From assembly GCA_945952585.1 (NCBI GenBank), contig CAMFII010000002.1, forward strand, positions 1-64,000: a DNA stretch of 64,000 nucleotides, read 5' to 3'. The notes below the pieces were generated by a model, which was given only the letters and a program-made list of their open reading frames with translations, was not told where the DNA came from and made no database searches. This document shows, one piece after another, positions 26,531-37,067 of this stretch. Both the position numbers and the translations under genes were made by a program. The stretch's first letter is position 1. Every line of letters begins with the position of its first letter. Origin of the DNA: an uncultured Rhodobacter sp. Lineage in GTDB: Bacteria; Pseudomonadota; Alphaproteobacteria; Rhodobacterales; Rhodobacteraceae.

Positions 26531-27412
26531 TCAGGACTGCTGCTTCGCCCGAATTCTCTGCCGCCAGAGTGTGAACAGGCCCGCCGAGACGACGACCGCC
26601 GCGCCGATCACCACGTTCGTCCGCAGCGTTTCGCCAAAGACGCCAAGCCCGATGAACGAGACAAAGACGAGCTGCAGATAGGCAAAGGGCTGCACCGCGC
26701 TGGCCTCGGCGACCGCATAGGCGCGGATCAACAGCCAATGGGCCGTCGCCGCCGTGGCGCAGAGCAGCGCCATCCAGCCCCAATCGCCCGCCGTCATCTC
26801 CTGCCAGTGCAAGAGGCCAAGCGGCGTAATCGCCGCCGCGCCAACGGTTCCCGTCCAGAAGAAGCTGACCGAAGCGCTGTCCCCCCGTGCGACGTAGCGC
26901 GTCAGCAGCCCGTAAAGCGCGAAGAGGAAGGCCGAGAGCAATGGCACCAGCGCATAGGGCGAAAACACTGCCAGGCCCGGCTGCAGGATGATGAGCACAC
27001 CGACAAAGCCGATGCCGATCGCCGTCCACCGGCGCCAGCCAACCTTTTCGCCCAGGACTGGCCCTGACAATGCAGCGACAAGCAGCGGGTAGCAGGTAAA
27101 GACGGCGTGGGATTCGACCAGGCCAAGCAGGGTGAAGGCCACCACCATGACGCAGACCTCGGCCACCAGCAGCAGCCCGCGTGAGATCTGGATGACGGGA
27201 TAGCGCGTGCGGACGGCGGCGCGAAGGCCGCCGTCGTTGCGCATGGCAAGGAAGGTCACGAAGGCCGCGAAGAACCAGAAGCGGATCATCACGACCATGT
27301 AGACGTTGTACGTCGCCGCCAGGTGCCGCGAGATCCCGTCCTGAATCGCGAAGATCGCCGTCGTGGCGATCATCAGCCAGATGCCGAGGCGGGTGTTCTG
27401 TTCGGTCTTCAT
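26531..27412 (-). CDS. EamA/DMT-family transporter, second of a tandem pair
   Basis: A 293-residue ten-helix permease: MKTEQNTRLGIWLMIATTAI at the N terminus, [20 protein letters not shown] between the two EamA repeats, and SAVQPFAYLQLVFVSFIGLG in the second. It is closely similar along its whole length to the next gene upstream (27409-28308), e.g. both contain LSGPVLGEKVG and TGADWGWMA/TAGDWGWMA. It overlaps that gene by ATGA and is the last gene of the mnmD operon. Substrate unknown. Confidence 0.92.
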   Translation of the reverse strand: MKTEQNTRLGIWLMIATTAIFAIQDGISRHLAATYNVYMVVMIRFWFFAAFVTFLAMRNDGGLRAAVRTRYPVIQISRGLLLVAEVCVMVVAFTLLGLVESHAVFTCYPLLVAALSGPVLGEKVGWRRWTAIGIGFVGVLIILQPGLAVFSPYALVPLLSAFLFALYGLLTRYVARGDSASVSFFWTGTVGAAAITPLGLLHWQEMTAGDWGWMALLCATAATAHWLLIRAYAVAEASAVQPFAYLQLVFVSFIGLGVFGETLRTNVVIGAAVVVSAGLFTLWRQRIRAKQQS

Positions 27413-28308
27413 ACGGCAGAGTCTGGAACAGGCGGCAGGCTGCGCCGCCGCTCGAGCATCAGCGCGGCAAGGCCTGCGCCGACGACGATCACGACCCCGA
27501 TCGCCACGTTGCGGGCCAGCGTTTCGTCGAAGACCACGATGCCCACGATGCTGACGAAGACAATCTGCATGTAGGCATAAGGCTGCACCGCATTGGCCTC
27601 GGCCACCTCGTAGCAACGGATGAGCAGCCAGTTCGCAAAGACTGCGACCAGGCCGTACATCGCCATCCAGCCCCAGTCAGCACCGGTCATCGGCTGCCAA
27701 CGCGGCAGGCCGACCACGGTGATGAGCGCGGCCCCGAAGATGCCTGACCAGAACAGGCTGAGAAAGGCGTCCTCTGCCTGCGTCGCCCGGCGCGTCAGCA
27801 GACTGTAGAAGGCGAACATCGTCGCCGAGGCGAGCGGCAGAAGCGCAGCGGGCGTGAACACGCCAGATCCGGGTTGCAGGATCACCAGCACCCCAGCAAG
27901 ACCAACGCCGATGGCGATCCAGCGGCCAAGCCCGACCTTCTCGCCCAACACCGGCCCGGACAGGCCCGCGATCAGAAGCGGGCAGACCGCGAAGACGGCA
28001 TGGGTGTTGATGAGGCCGATCAGCGTATAGGCCGTGACGATGACGCAGATCTCGGCGATGAGCAGCGTGGCGCGGGTCAGGTGAAGCCAGGGGTGGCGTG
28101 TCCGGATCCCCCGACGCAGGCCGCCCGGCCGGCGCAGCGCCAGCATCACGACGAAGCCGGCATAAACCCAGTAGCGGATCATCACCACCATCAGCGGGTT
28201 GTAGGCGGCGGCGAGGTGCTTCGACAGCGCGTCCTGCACCGAGAACGCAAAGACGGCCGCGATCATCAGAGCGATGCCAAGGCGGGTGTTCTGGCCGGGC
28301 CGGGTCAT
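27409..28308 (-). CDS. EamA/DMT-family transporter, first of a tandem pair
   Basis: A 299-residue ten-helix permease and a paralogue of the gene that follows it. Shared blocks are QNTRLGI near the start, THAVFAVCPLLIAGLSGPVL, and NAVQPYAYMQIVFVSIVGI. Its start overlaps the mnmD stop (28305-28308) and its stop overlaps the start of its twin, so the three genes form one tightly packed operon. The pairing could give a heteromeric or a specialised transporter (inference). Confidence 0.92.
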   Translation of the reverse strand: MTRPGQNTRLGIALMIAAVFAFSVQDALSKHLAAAYNPLMVVMIRYWVYAGFVVMLALRRPGGLRRGIRTRHPWLHLTRATLLIAEICVIVTAYTLIGLINTHAVFAVCPLLIAGLSGPVLGEKVGLGRWIAIGVGLAGVLVILQPGSGVFTPAALLPLASATMFAFYSLLTRRATQAEDAFLSLFWSGIFGAALITVVGLPRWQPMTGADWGWMAMYGLVAVFANWLLIRCYEVAEANAVQPYAYMQIVFVSIVGIVVFDETLARNVAIGVVIVVGAGLAALMLERRRSLPPVPDSAV

Positions 28309-28985
28309 CGGGCAAGGACACCGGTCGTCATGTGGCGCTTGGTGCCAAAGCCCGCTCGGCGCTCGACCGCAAAGCCCGCCTCGGCAAGTGCCCGCCGAAT
28401 GCCGCCGGCGGCGCTGTAGGTGGCGAAGGTCCCACCAAGTGCGGTGTGGCGGGCCACGTTGGCCATCAGGTCGTCGGTCCAGAGATCGGGGTTCTTGGCG
28501 GGCGAAAAGCCGTCAAGGAACCAGGCGTCGGCGCGGCCCTGCCAGGTGGGCAGCGTTTCACCTGCATCACCGAGGACGATCTCAAGCTCCAGCCCGTCAA
28601 GGGCGATCCGGGTTCGCCCTTCGGCCCATTGCGACAGGAAGGGCGTGGCGACGGCTTCGGCCTCGGGAAAGGCGGACAGGGCGCGGGCGATGTCGGGCGC
28701 CGCCATCGGGTAGGCCTCGAAGGAGGTGAAGCGCAGGGGCCCTTCGGTGCCGCTGTCGCGCCAGGCGATCAGCGCCGCCAGCATGTTCAAGCCGGTGCCG
28801 AAGCCAAGCTCGGCGATGTGGAAACCGGGGCGAAAGCGGGCGGGCAAGTCGTTCCCGGCAAGGAAGACGTGACGCGTCTCGGCCAGACCGCCTGCGAGCG
28901 AAAAGTAGGGATCGTCGAAGCGGGTCGAGACCGGGATCGCGCCGTCCCGCCATTCCAACTCTGCCGTCTGGCCCGTCGCCGTCAT
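28305..28985 (-). CDS. mnmD: tRNA (5-methylaminomethyl-2-thiouridylate)(34)-methyltransferase MnmD
   Basis: A 226-residue SAM-dependent enzyme corresponding to the N-terminal half of E. coli MnmC. It methylates nm5s2U to mnm5s2U at the wobble position. Hallmarks: ARFRPGFHIAELGFGTGLNM (SAM site), DAWFLDGFSPAKNPDLW, and the C-terminal RRALAEAGFAVERRAGFG. ATG at 28985 has TAGGG upstream. The FAD half of MnmC is represented by the divergent gene 48 bases away. Confidence 0.93.
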   Translation of the reverse strand: MTATGQTAELEWRDGAIPVSTRFDDPYFSLAGGLAETRHVFLAGNDLPARFRPGFHIAELGFGTGLNMLAALIAWRDSGTEGPLRFTSFEAYPMAAPDIARALSAFPEAEAVATPFLSQWAEGRTRIALDGLELEIVLGDAGETLPTWQGRADAWFLDGFSPAKNPDLWTDDLMANVARHTALGGTFATYSAAGGIRRALAEAGFAVERRAGFGTKRHMTTGVLAR

Positions 28986-29033
28986 TTGCCCTACACCCCG
29001 GATCGCGGCGGACAATGGTCAAGGGCGCGAGGC

Positions 29034-30083
29034 ATGGCAAGGGCCGATCTGACGGTGATGGGGGCGGGGGTCTTCGGGCTTGCCTGTGCCTGGGCCGCCG
29101 TCCGGCGCGGTGCGCGGGTGCGGGTGCTTGAACGGGACAGGATCGGGGCCGGGGCCAGCGGTGGGCTGGTCGGCGCGCTGGCGCCGCATGTGCCGGAGCA
29201 GTGGAACCCGAAGAAGCAGTTCCAGTTCGAAAGCCTCGTCATGGCCGATGGCTGGTGGGCCGAGGTCGCGGCGGCGGGCGGTCTTGCCACCGGATATGCC
29301 CGGCTGGGCCGGCTGCAACCGCTGGCTGATTCCGCTGCCGTGACGCAGGCGTTGGCACGGGCGGATGGGGCGGAGAGGCTCTGGCAGCGCTTGGCCGAGT
29401 GGCGGGTGACCGAGCAGCGCGGCACCTTCGCGCCGGACAGCCCGACCGGCCTGTGGCTTTGGGACAGCCTGTCGGCGCGATTGCATCCCCGGATGGCCGC
29501 GGCGGCGCTGGTGTCGGCGATCCGTGCCAAGGGCGGCGAGGTGGTCGAGGGCGTCGCGGCACCGGACGGGCCCGGTCCGGTGCTCTGGGCAACCGGAGTG
29601 GCCGGGCTGGCGGACCTGTCGCGCGATCTGGGGCGCGAGGTCGGCGGTGCGGTAAAGGGGCAGGCGCTGTTGCTGCGCCATGACGCCCGAGACGCGCCGC
29701 AGCTGTTCGTGGACGGGCTGCATGTCGTGCCTCATGCCGACGGCACCGTGGCAATCGGCTCGACCAGCGAACGGGTGTGGGACGATCCGTCCGCGACCGA
29801 TGATCAGCTGGAGGCGCTGCACCGCAAGGCGGTGGACGCGTGTCCCGCGCTGAAGGACGCGCCGGTGATCGACCGATGGGCGGGTCTTCGGCCGCGCGCG
29901 CGGTCGCGGGCGCCGATGTTGGGGGAATGGCCGGGCCGGGCCGGGCAGTTCATCGCCAATGGCGGCTTCAAGATCGGCTTTGGCATGGCGCCGAAGGTGG
30001 CAGAGGTGATGGCGGGCCTGATCCTCGACGGGCGCGACGAAATCCCCGACGATTTCCGCGTGGAAGCGAGCCTCAAGCGCTGA
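29034..30083 (+). CDS. MnmC oxidase-like FAD-dependent oxidoreductase (DAO family)
   Basis: A 349-residue flavoprotein. The FAD Rossmann motif DLTVMGAGVFGLACAWAAV starts at residue 5; the DAO fold continues through GASGGLVGALAPHVPEQWN and KGQALLLRHD. The C terminus, FIANGGFKIGFGMAPKVAE, is a FAD contact. Position next to mnmD and sequence suggest the separate oxidase partner that removes the carboxymethyl group from cmnm5U, but glycine oxidase-like activity is an alternative. Divergent from mnmD, convergent with map. Confidence 0.85.
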   Translation: MARADLTVMGAGVFGLACAWAAVRRGARVRVLERDRIGAGASGGLVGALAPHVPEQWNPKKQFQFESLVMADGWWAEVAAAGGLATGYARLGRLQPLADSAAVTQALARADGAERLWQRLAEWRVTEQRGTFAPDSPTGLWLWDSLSARLHPRMAAAALVSAIRAKGGEVVEGVAAPDGPGPVLWATGVAGLADLSRDLGREVGGAVKGQALLLRHDARDAPQLFVDGLHVVPHADGTVAIGSTSERVWDDPSATDDQLEALHRKAVDACPALKDAPVIDRWAGLRPRARSRAPMLGEWPGRAGQFIANGGFKIGFGMAPKVAEVMAGLILDGRDEIPDDFRVEASLKR

Positions 30084-30086
30084 GAG

Positions 30087-30905
30087 TCAGCGGCGGTAGG
30101 TGGGGTGGAACAGCCCGCCGGGCGACAGGGTGAAGATGTCGCAACCCGTCGCGGTGACGCCAACGGAATGTTCGAACTGCGCCGAAAGCGACTTGTCGCG
30201 GGTGACCGCTGTCCAGTCGTCAGCAAGGATCTTGGTCTCGGGCCGGCCAAGGTTCACCATGGGCTCGATGGTAAAGAACATGCCCTCTTCCAACACCGCG
30301 CCGGTTCCGGGCCGTCCGTAATGCAGCACGTTCGGGGGGGCGTGGAAGACGCGGCCCAGACCGTGGCCGCAGAAGTCGCGCACCACGCTCATGCGGTTGG
30401 CCTCGACGTAAGCCTGGATGGCATGGCCGATGTCGCCGAAGGTGTTGCCGGGCTTGACCGCCTCGATCCCCTTCATCAGGGCGTCATGCGTCACCTCGAT
30501 CAGGCGTTCGGCTTTCCGGTTCAGCTCGCCGGCGACATACATGCGGCTGGTGTCGCCGAACCAGCCATCGACGATCACCGTCACGTCGATGTTCAGGATA
30601 TCGCCATCCTTGAGGAGCTTCGGTCCGGGGATGCCGTGACAGACCACATGGTTGACGCTGATGCAGGAAGCGTGGCGATAACCTTTGTAGCCGATGGTGG
30701 CCGAGGTCACGTTGCGCCGCTTGACCTCTTCGGTGATGAAGTCGTCGATCGCCTCGGTCGTGACGCCGGGCTGGACCAGCGGGACCACGGCATCGAGAAT
30801 CTCGGCCGCGACGCGGCCTGCGGCGTGCATTCCGGCGAAATCCGCGTCTTCGTAGATCCGGATGCCATCCCGGGTGATGCGGCCTCTGGTTTCGTCCAAC
30901 GACAT
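30087..30905 (-). CDS. map: Type I methionine aminopeptidase
   Basis: A 272-residue cytosolic metallopeptidase that removes the initiator Met. Five metal ligands can be seen: Asp in NIDVTVIVDGWFGDTSRMY (two), His in FCGHGLGRVFH, Glu in FTIEPMVNLG, and Glu in SAQFEHSVGVT. The substrate His is in CISVNHVVCHGIPG. Length agrees with alphaproteobacterial members, which have a few extra N-terminal residues. Divergent from cinA. Confidence 0.96.
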   Translation of the reverse strand: MSLDETRGRITRDGIRIYEDADFAGMHAAGRVAAEILDAVVPLVQPGVTTEAIDDFITEEVKRRNVTSATIGYKGYRHASCISVNHVVCHGIPGPKLLKDGDILNIDVTVIVDGWFGDTSRMYVAGELNRKAERLIEVTHDALMKGIEAVKPGNTFGDIGHAIQAYVEANRMSVVRDFCGHGLGRVFHAPPNVLHYGRPGTGAVLEEGMFFTIEPMVNLGRPETKILADDWTAVTRDKSLSAQFEHSVGVTATGCDIFTLSPGGLFHPTYRR

Positions 30906-31005
30906 GGTCCTTGTTGCGACCCTCTAGATAATGAAAGCCTTCCGCCTTGGCCAGAGGGCCGACCCGGCCTATACGAAGGACCGGACCCGAAACCGCGGAG
31001 TTGCC

Positions 31006-31731
31006 ATGCCGAACCCCACCGCCGCCATGCTTGTCATCGGGGACGAGATCCTGTCGGGCCGTACGCAGGACGGCAACACCCATTACCTTGCCGGGCAGCT
31101 GACCCAGCATGGCGTTTCGCTGCGCGAGGTGAGGGTCGTCGCCGATGATCACGCCGCCATCGTTGCGGCAGTGAACTCGCTGCGGTCGGGCCATGACCAT
31201 GTCTTTACCAGCGGCGGGATCGGGCCGACCCATGACGATATCACGGCCGAGGCGATCGCCGATGCCTTCGGGGTTCCTATCGGTATCCGTCAGGATGCCC
31301 ATGACCTGCTGGCCGCCCACTACGCCCGGCAGGGGCTGGAGTTCAACGCGGCGCGCCAGCGGATGGCCCGCATCCCCGATGGCGCCACGCTGATCGACAA
31401 CCCGATCTCGGTCGCGCCCGGCTTCATAATTGGCAATGTCCATGTGATGGCCGGGGTGCCGAGCATCTTCCAGGCGATGGTGGCTTCGGTCCTGCCCGGC
31501 ATTACCGGTGGCGCGCCGCTGGTCAGCAAGACACTTCGCGTCGAACGGGGCGAGGGCGAGATCGCAGCGTCCTTCGGCGCGCTGGCCGACGAGTTTCCTG
31601 AACTCTCGATGGGGTCCTACCCCTTCATCAGCAACGGCCGGCACGGCACAAACCTTGTGATCCGCGGCACGGACCCGGCGCAGGTCGATACCGCGATGGC
31701 CCGGCTGACCGCGCTGTTCCCGCCGGCATGA
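31006..31731 (+). CDS. CinA N-terminal (MoaB/Mog-like) domain protein
   Basis: A 241-residue protein with the COG1058 fold: AAMLVIGDEILSGRTQDGNT, FTSGGIGPTHDDITAEAIAD, and PGFIIGNVHVMAGVP. It lacks the C-terminal nicotinamide-nucleotide amidase of full-length CinA (about 400 residues), so it is the short form common in Alphaproteobacteria. ADP-ribose pyrophosphatase activity is known for related proteins; the role here is unproven. Start at 31006 (MPNPTAA) is chosen by alignment. The stop overlaps the next start by ATGA. Confidence 0.88.
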   Translation: MPNPTAAMLVIGDEILSGRTQDGNTHYLAGQLTQHGVSLREVRVVADDHAAIVAAVNSLRSGHDHVFTSGGIGPTHDDITAEAIADAFGVPIGIRQDAHDLLAAHYARQGLEFNAARQRMARIPDGATLIDNPISVAPGFIIGNVHVMAGVPSIFQAMVASVLPGITGGAPLVSKTLRVERGEGEIAASFGALADEFPELSMGSYPFISNGRHGTNLVIRGTDPAQVDTAMARLTALFPPA

Positions 31732-32447
31732 CGGCGCTGCCCGAAGAAGAGGCGTTCGTCGCCGCGATGGAAGCGACCTGGCCCGCCGCGGCGCGGCGGC
31801 AGCTCGGCGCCTTTGTGATCCGGGACGGGCAAGGCGGCGGCAAGCGCGTCTCGGCGGCAACCGCCGTGGGACCGGTGACTGCCGCCGACGTGGAGATTGC
31901 CGAGGCCGCGATGCGTGATCTAGGGCAGGATCCGCTTTTCATGCTGCGTCAGGCGGATGCGGACCTGGACCGGATGCTTGAAGGTCGCGGGTACGGGATC
32001 GTCGATCCGGTCGAGCTTTTCGCCGCGCCGGTCGATCGTCTCGGACCGCCGCCCGGCGACATGGAGATCTTTCCGCATTGGCCGCCTTTGGCCATTGCTA
32101 CCGACATCTGGGAGGAGACGGGAATCGGTCCGGCCCGGATCGCAGTGATGGGTCGGGTTGCCGGGCCAAGGACCGTGCTTCTGGCGAGAAACCGGGACCG
32201 ATCTGTTGGCGTTGCCTTCGCCGCGGTTCACGACGGACTGGTCATGCTGCATGCGGTCGAAGTCCTCCCCGATGCGCGGCGGCGCGGGGTCGGAAGCCAA
32301 CTGGTGCGCGGTGCGGCAGTCTGGGGGGCGTCTCACGGAGCCGAGGTGCTGGGTCTGGCGGTCACGCGCGCCAACGCCCCTGCAAAGGCGCTCTATGCTT
32401 CCCTCGGCCTGCGGGTTGTGGGAGGGTATCTCTATCGTCAAGGATGA
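31728..32447 (+). CDS. GNAT-family N-acetyltransferase
   Basis: A 239-residue protein. The C-terminal half is a GNAT domain with motif A LHAVEVLPDARRRGVGSQLV and a typical ending VTRANAPAKALYASLGLRVV. The N-terminal 110 residues (FVIRDGQGGGKRVSAATAVG, FMLRQADADLDRMLEGRGYG) look like a second, degenerate GNAT-like half. Acceptor substrate is not predictable. Overlaps the cinA-like gene by 4 bases and is followed 7 bases later by the OmpA-domain gene. Confidence 0.88.
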   Translation: MTALPEEEAFVAAMEATWPAAARRQLGAFVIRDGQGGGKRVSAATAVGPVTAADVEIAEAAMRDLGQDPLFMLRQADADLDRMLEGRGYGIVDPVELFAAPVDRLGPPPGDMEIFPHWPPLAIATDIWEETGIGPARIAVMGRVAGPRTVLLARNRDRSVGVAFAAVHDGLVMLHAVEVLPDARRRGVGSQLVRGAAVWGASHGAEVLGLAVTRANAPAKALYASLGLRVVGGYLYRQG

Positions 32448-32454
32448 GCCCGAA

Positions 32455-33465
32455 GTGGCCAGCGCAGTTCTCCGATCCACATCCATCGCCCGCCAACTGG
32501 CCCTTCTTCTGGTGGGAGGGATCTGCCTGGCGCAGCCTGCCGGGGCAGTGGACCTGAGGATGCCGTCCACGGCGACACTGATCGCCGACCAGTCCGAGCC
32601 CGTGGGCAGCTATGACCTTCCGACCGGGCCTTGGGGCGAGGGAAAGGTACCGACGCAAGCCTTCGAAGGCGGGGTGACGCGCCGGGTGTGGCGGATCGAC
32701 GGTCAGCCCCAGACCACGCTGCAGATCTTGGCCCCCTTGCGCGACCAGCTCGCGGCACAGGGGTTCCGCGTCCTCCTCGATTGCGACACCGATGCCTGTG
32801 GCGGCTTTGATTTCCGTTTCGGCACGCAAGTCCTGCCCGAGCCGGACATGCATGTGGATCTTGGCAATTTCCGCTTCCTGTCGGCCGAGCGTGACGGGGC
32901 GGATGGGCCCGAGGCCGTCAGTCTGTTCGTCAGCCGATCGGCGGTGCATGGCTTCGTCCAGCTGATCACGGTCGGCCCAGCCACGCCGGTCGTCGAGGTT
33001 GAACCCGCAACGGTTGCGCCCGTGACCGCATCCGCCACTGCCGCCGCCGCTGCGCCGGTGACGGGGGTTCCCAAGACCGAGGCGGATATCGCGGCTGGCC
33101 TCGCGAGGGCCGGCTCGGTTGCGCTTGACGATCTGGTCTTCGCCTCGGGCGCGGCGCAACTCGATGCGGGCGATTATGCGTCCCTGGCGGCACTGGCTGC
33201 CTGGCTTCGCGCCAATCCCGGCTACAAGGTCACGCTGGTCGGCCACACCGATGTCTCGGGTGGATTGTCAGGCAACGTGGCCCTGTCGAAGGCCAGGGCG
33301 GCTTCGGTTCGGGACCGGCTGGTGCAGTCCTATGGGGTCGCGGCGGATCGGGTGCTGGCGGATGGCGTGGGATATCTGGCGCCGCGCGCACCCAACGTCA
33401 CACCGGAGGATCGCGCGCGCAATCGCCGCGTCGAAGTGATGATCACCGCAAGCCCGCCCGGCTAG
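32455..33465 (+). CDS. OmpA-domain periplasmic/outer-membrane protein
   Basis: A 336-residue exported protein. A signal peptide ends near QPAGAVD (residue 33 or so). The middle is not recognised; a Pro/Ala/Val linker (VEVEPATVAPVTASATAAAA) precedes the OmpA peptidoglycan-binding domain, residues about 220-336. There the conserved pieces are KVTLVGHTDVSGGLSGN, LSKARAASVRDRLV and RARNRRVEV. No ATG fits the N terminus; the GTG at 32455 is used with AAGGA 10 bases upstream. Third gene of the cinA-GNAT-ompA run; terminator at 33478. Confidence 0.88.
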   Translation: MASAVLRSTSIARQLALLLVGGICLAQPAGAVDLRMPSTATLIADQSEPVGSYDLPTGPWGEGKVPTQAFEGGVTRRVWRIDGQPQTTLQILAPLRDQLAAQGFRVLLDCDTDACGGFDFRFGTQVLPEPDMHVDLGNFRFLSAERDGADGPEAVSLFVSRSAVHGFVQLITVGPATPVVEVEPATVAPVTASATAAAAAPVTGVPKTEADIAAGLARAGSVALDDLVFASGAAQLDAGDYASLAALAAWLRANPGYKVTLVGHTDVSGGLSGNVALSKARAASVRDRLVQSYGVAADRVLADGVGYLAPRAPNVTPEDRARNRRVEVMITASPPG

Positions 33466-33477
33466 GCCGGAAAAGAC

Positions 33478-33502
33478 AAGGGCCGCGCTAGGCGCGGCCC
33501 TT
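33478..33502. terminator. Hairpin terminator between OmpA-domain and LysR genes
   Basis: 11-bp stem (33478-33488 with 33492-33502), 3-base loop. The T-runs on both sides are short and interrupted. It lies between convergent genes and could work for both. Confidence 0.8.
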
Positions 33503-33523
33503 TCCTGTATCGTCCGGACGCGA

Positions 33524-34429
33524 TCACCAGTTGTCGGGACCCTTGTCCATATAGCGCCGCGCCAGGAAGTCGATGAAGGCGCGCACCTTCGGCTGGGTGA
33601 AGCGGCCCGGCGGATAGACGGCGTAGATCCCGAGGATCTCGGTCGGCAGGCCGGGGATGGCTTCTTCCACGAGGCCTTGGCGCATCGCATCGGCGAAGAG
33701 GAAGCTCGGCAGGTAGGCGATGCCGAGACCCGAGATCGCGGCGTTCAGAAGCGACTGGCCGTCGTTCACCGTCAGCCAGCCGGCTGTGCGGACCTGGCGG
33801 CGCTCGCCCGACGGGGCGATGACCTTCCAGACGTTGCCGTTGGCCTGGTTCGAGTAATGCAGAAGCTTGTGCTCGTTAAGGTCGTCGATCTTCTGTGGGC
33901 GTCCGTATTTCTGGAAATAGGCCGGCGAGCCGATCATCCGCCGCGTGGTTTCAGTCAGCTTGCGGGCCCGCAGGCTGGAGTCTTCCAACTCGCCCACCCG
34001 GATCGCCATGTCGAAGCCTTCGGAAATAAGTTCGACGTAACGGTTGTTGAGAACCATGTTCACGGTGATGTCGGGGTATTCGAGCAGGAAATCCCCGAGG
34101 ATCGGCGACAGCAGATTGACGCCGAAATCCGTCGCCACCGAGATCCGCAACAGGCCCGAAGGCGCAGACTGCATCGAGGTGACAAGGGCATCCGCTTCGC
34201 CGGCGTCGTTCAAGACGCGGCGGGCGCGGTCGTAATAGGCTAGTCCGATCTCGGTCGGGCTGACCCTGCGTGTTGTCCGGTTCAGAAGGCGGGCCCCCAA
34301 CCGCGCTTCCAGAGCCGAGACATGTTTCGACACGGCGGATTTAGAGATCCCCATCTTCTTCGCCGCATCGGTGAAGCCGCCTTGGTCAACGACCGTGGCG
34401 AAGGCTTCCATCTCGGTGAGTCGATCCAT
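33524..34429 (-). CDS. LysR-family transcriptional regulator
   Basis: A 301-residue regulator. The N-terminal winged helix-turn-helix is clear (MEAFATVVDQGGFTDAAKK, MGISKSAVSKHVSALEARLG, LLNRTTRRVSPTEIG). The effector domain shows LLRISVATDFGVNLLSPILG. It resembles the DsdC/CrgA-like subgroup of LysR proteins, whose ligands are varied. It lies downstream of fadH on the same strand, 129 bases away, so it may have its own promoter. Target genes unknown. Confidence 0.93.
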   Translation of the reverse strand: MDRLTEMEAFATVVDQGGFTDAAKKMGISKSAVSKHVSALEARLGARLLNRTTRRVSPTEIGLAYYDRARRVLNDAGEADALVTSMQSAPSGLLRISVATDFGVNLLSPILGDFLLEYPDITVNMVLNNRYVELISEGFDMAIRVGELEDSSLRARKLTETTRRMIGSPAYFQKYGRPQKIDDLNEHKLLHYSNQANGNVWKVIAPSGERRQVRTAGWLTVNDGQSLLNAAISGLGIAYLPSFLFADAMRQGLVEEAIPGLPTEILGIYAVYPPGRFTQPKVRAFIDFLARRYMDKGPDNW

Positions 34430-34558
34430 TGTCGTCCTCTGGGCTGGCAGCAGTTGCTTTCGCCCTTACTAGCCCCCCAATCGCGGCAAGATTGAGATCA
34501 GATGCGGTCAAGTACGGGGTTTTGTCGCGGATCGTTTTGGGCGTGGAAACGAAAATGG

Positions 34559-36643
<2,085 letters not shown>

Positions 36644-36771
36644 TCATTACAGGCCGCTTTCCCATGCGTCAGGTGATGGCGCATTGCTGTGGATGCATGG
36701 CGACACTGCAAAATTGGCGCTAACAGCTGATTTGTCAGCGGCTTATGTGACGGCCACTGAAGGAGACTGCG

Positions 36772-36957
36772 ATGCTTGACCTGCCCCAGAAACCCGAACT
36801 CAACTCGATCGTCGTTCCGCTGCCGCGCCGTGAAGAGGCCGCGAAGGACGTTCTCAGCGGTTACGAAGCCTATTTCAGCGCTGCGCCCGCTGCTGGCAAA
36901 TCGGCGCCTGAGCTCACCCCGCTTGAGCTGATGTACGCCTATTACGACGCGGCCTGA
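36772..36957 (+). CDS. Small conserved-looking protein of unknown function
   Basis: A 61-residue acidic/Ala-rich peptide. AAGGAGA lies 5-6 bases before the ATG, a strong site, and the codon choice is like that of neighbouring genes. Visible parts: a Pro-rich start (LDLPQKPELNSIVVPLPRRE), then a helix, and the end TPLELMYAYYDAA. No signal or membrane segment. An 8-bp hairpin at 36978-37004 follows the stop. I do not recognise a family. Confidence 0.65.
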   Translation: MLDLPQKPELNSIVVPLPRREEAAKDVLSGYEAYFSAAPAAGKSAPELTPLELMYAYYDAA

Positions 36958-36977
36958 GGCTGCGGATGTCTTGATGT

Positions 36978-37004
36978 CCGGAGGGTGCGACGCTATCCCT
37001 CCGG
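36978..37004 (+). terminator. Hairpin after the 61-residue gene
   Basis: 8-bp perfect stem CCGGAGGG/CCCTCCGG with an 11-base loop. There is no T-tract, so it may be an attenuating or RNA-stability element instead. Confidence 0.45.
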
Positions 37005-37067
37005 TGTGCGTTGCGTGGGAACCCGGATGCGGGATCGGCCCGGCACAGTCAGACAAGACGGTGTCAC

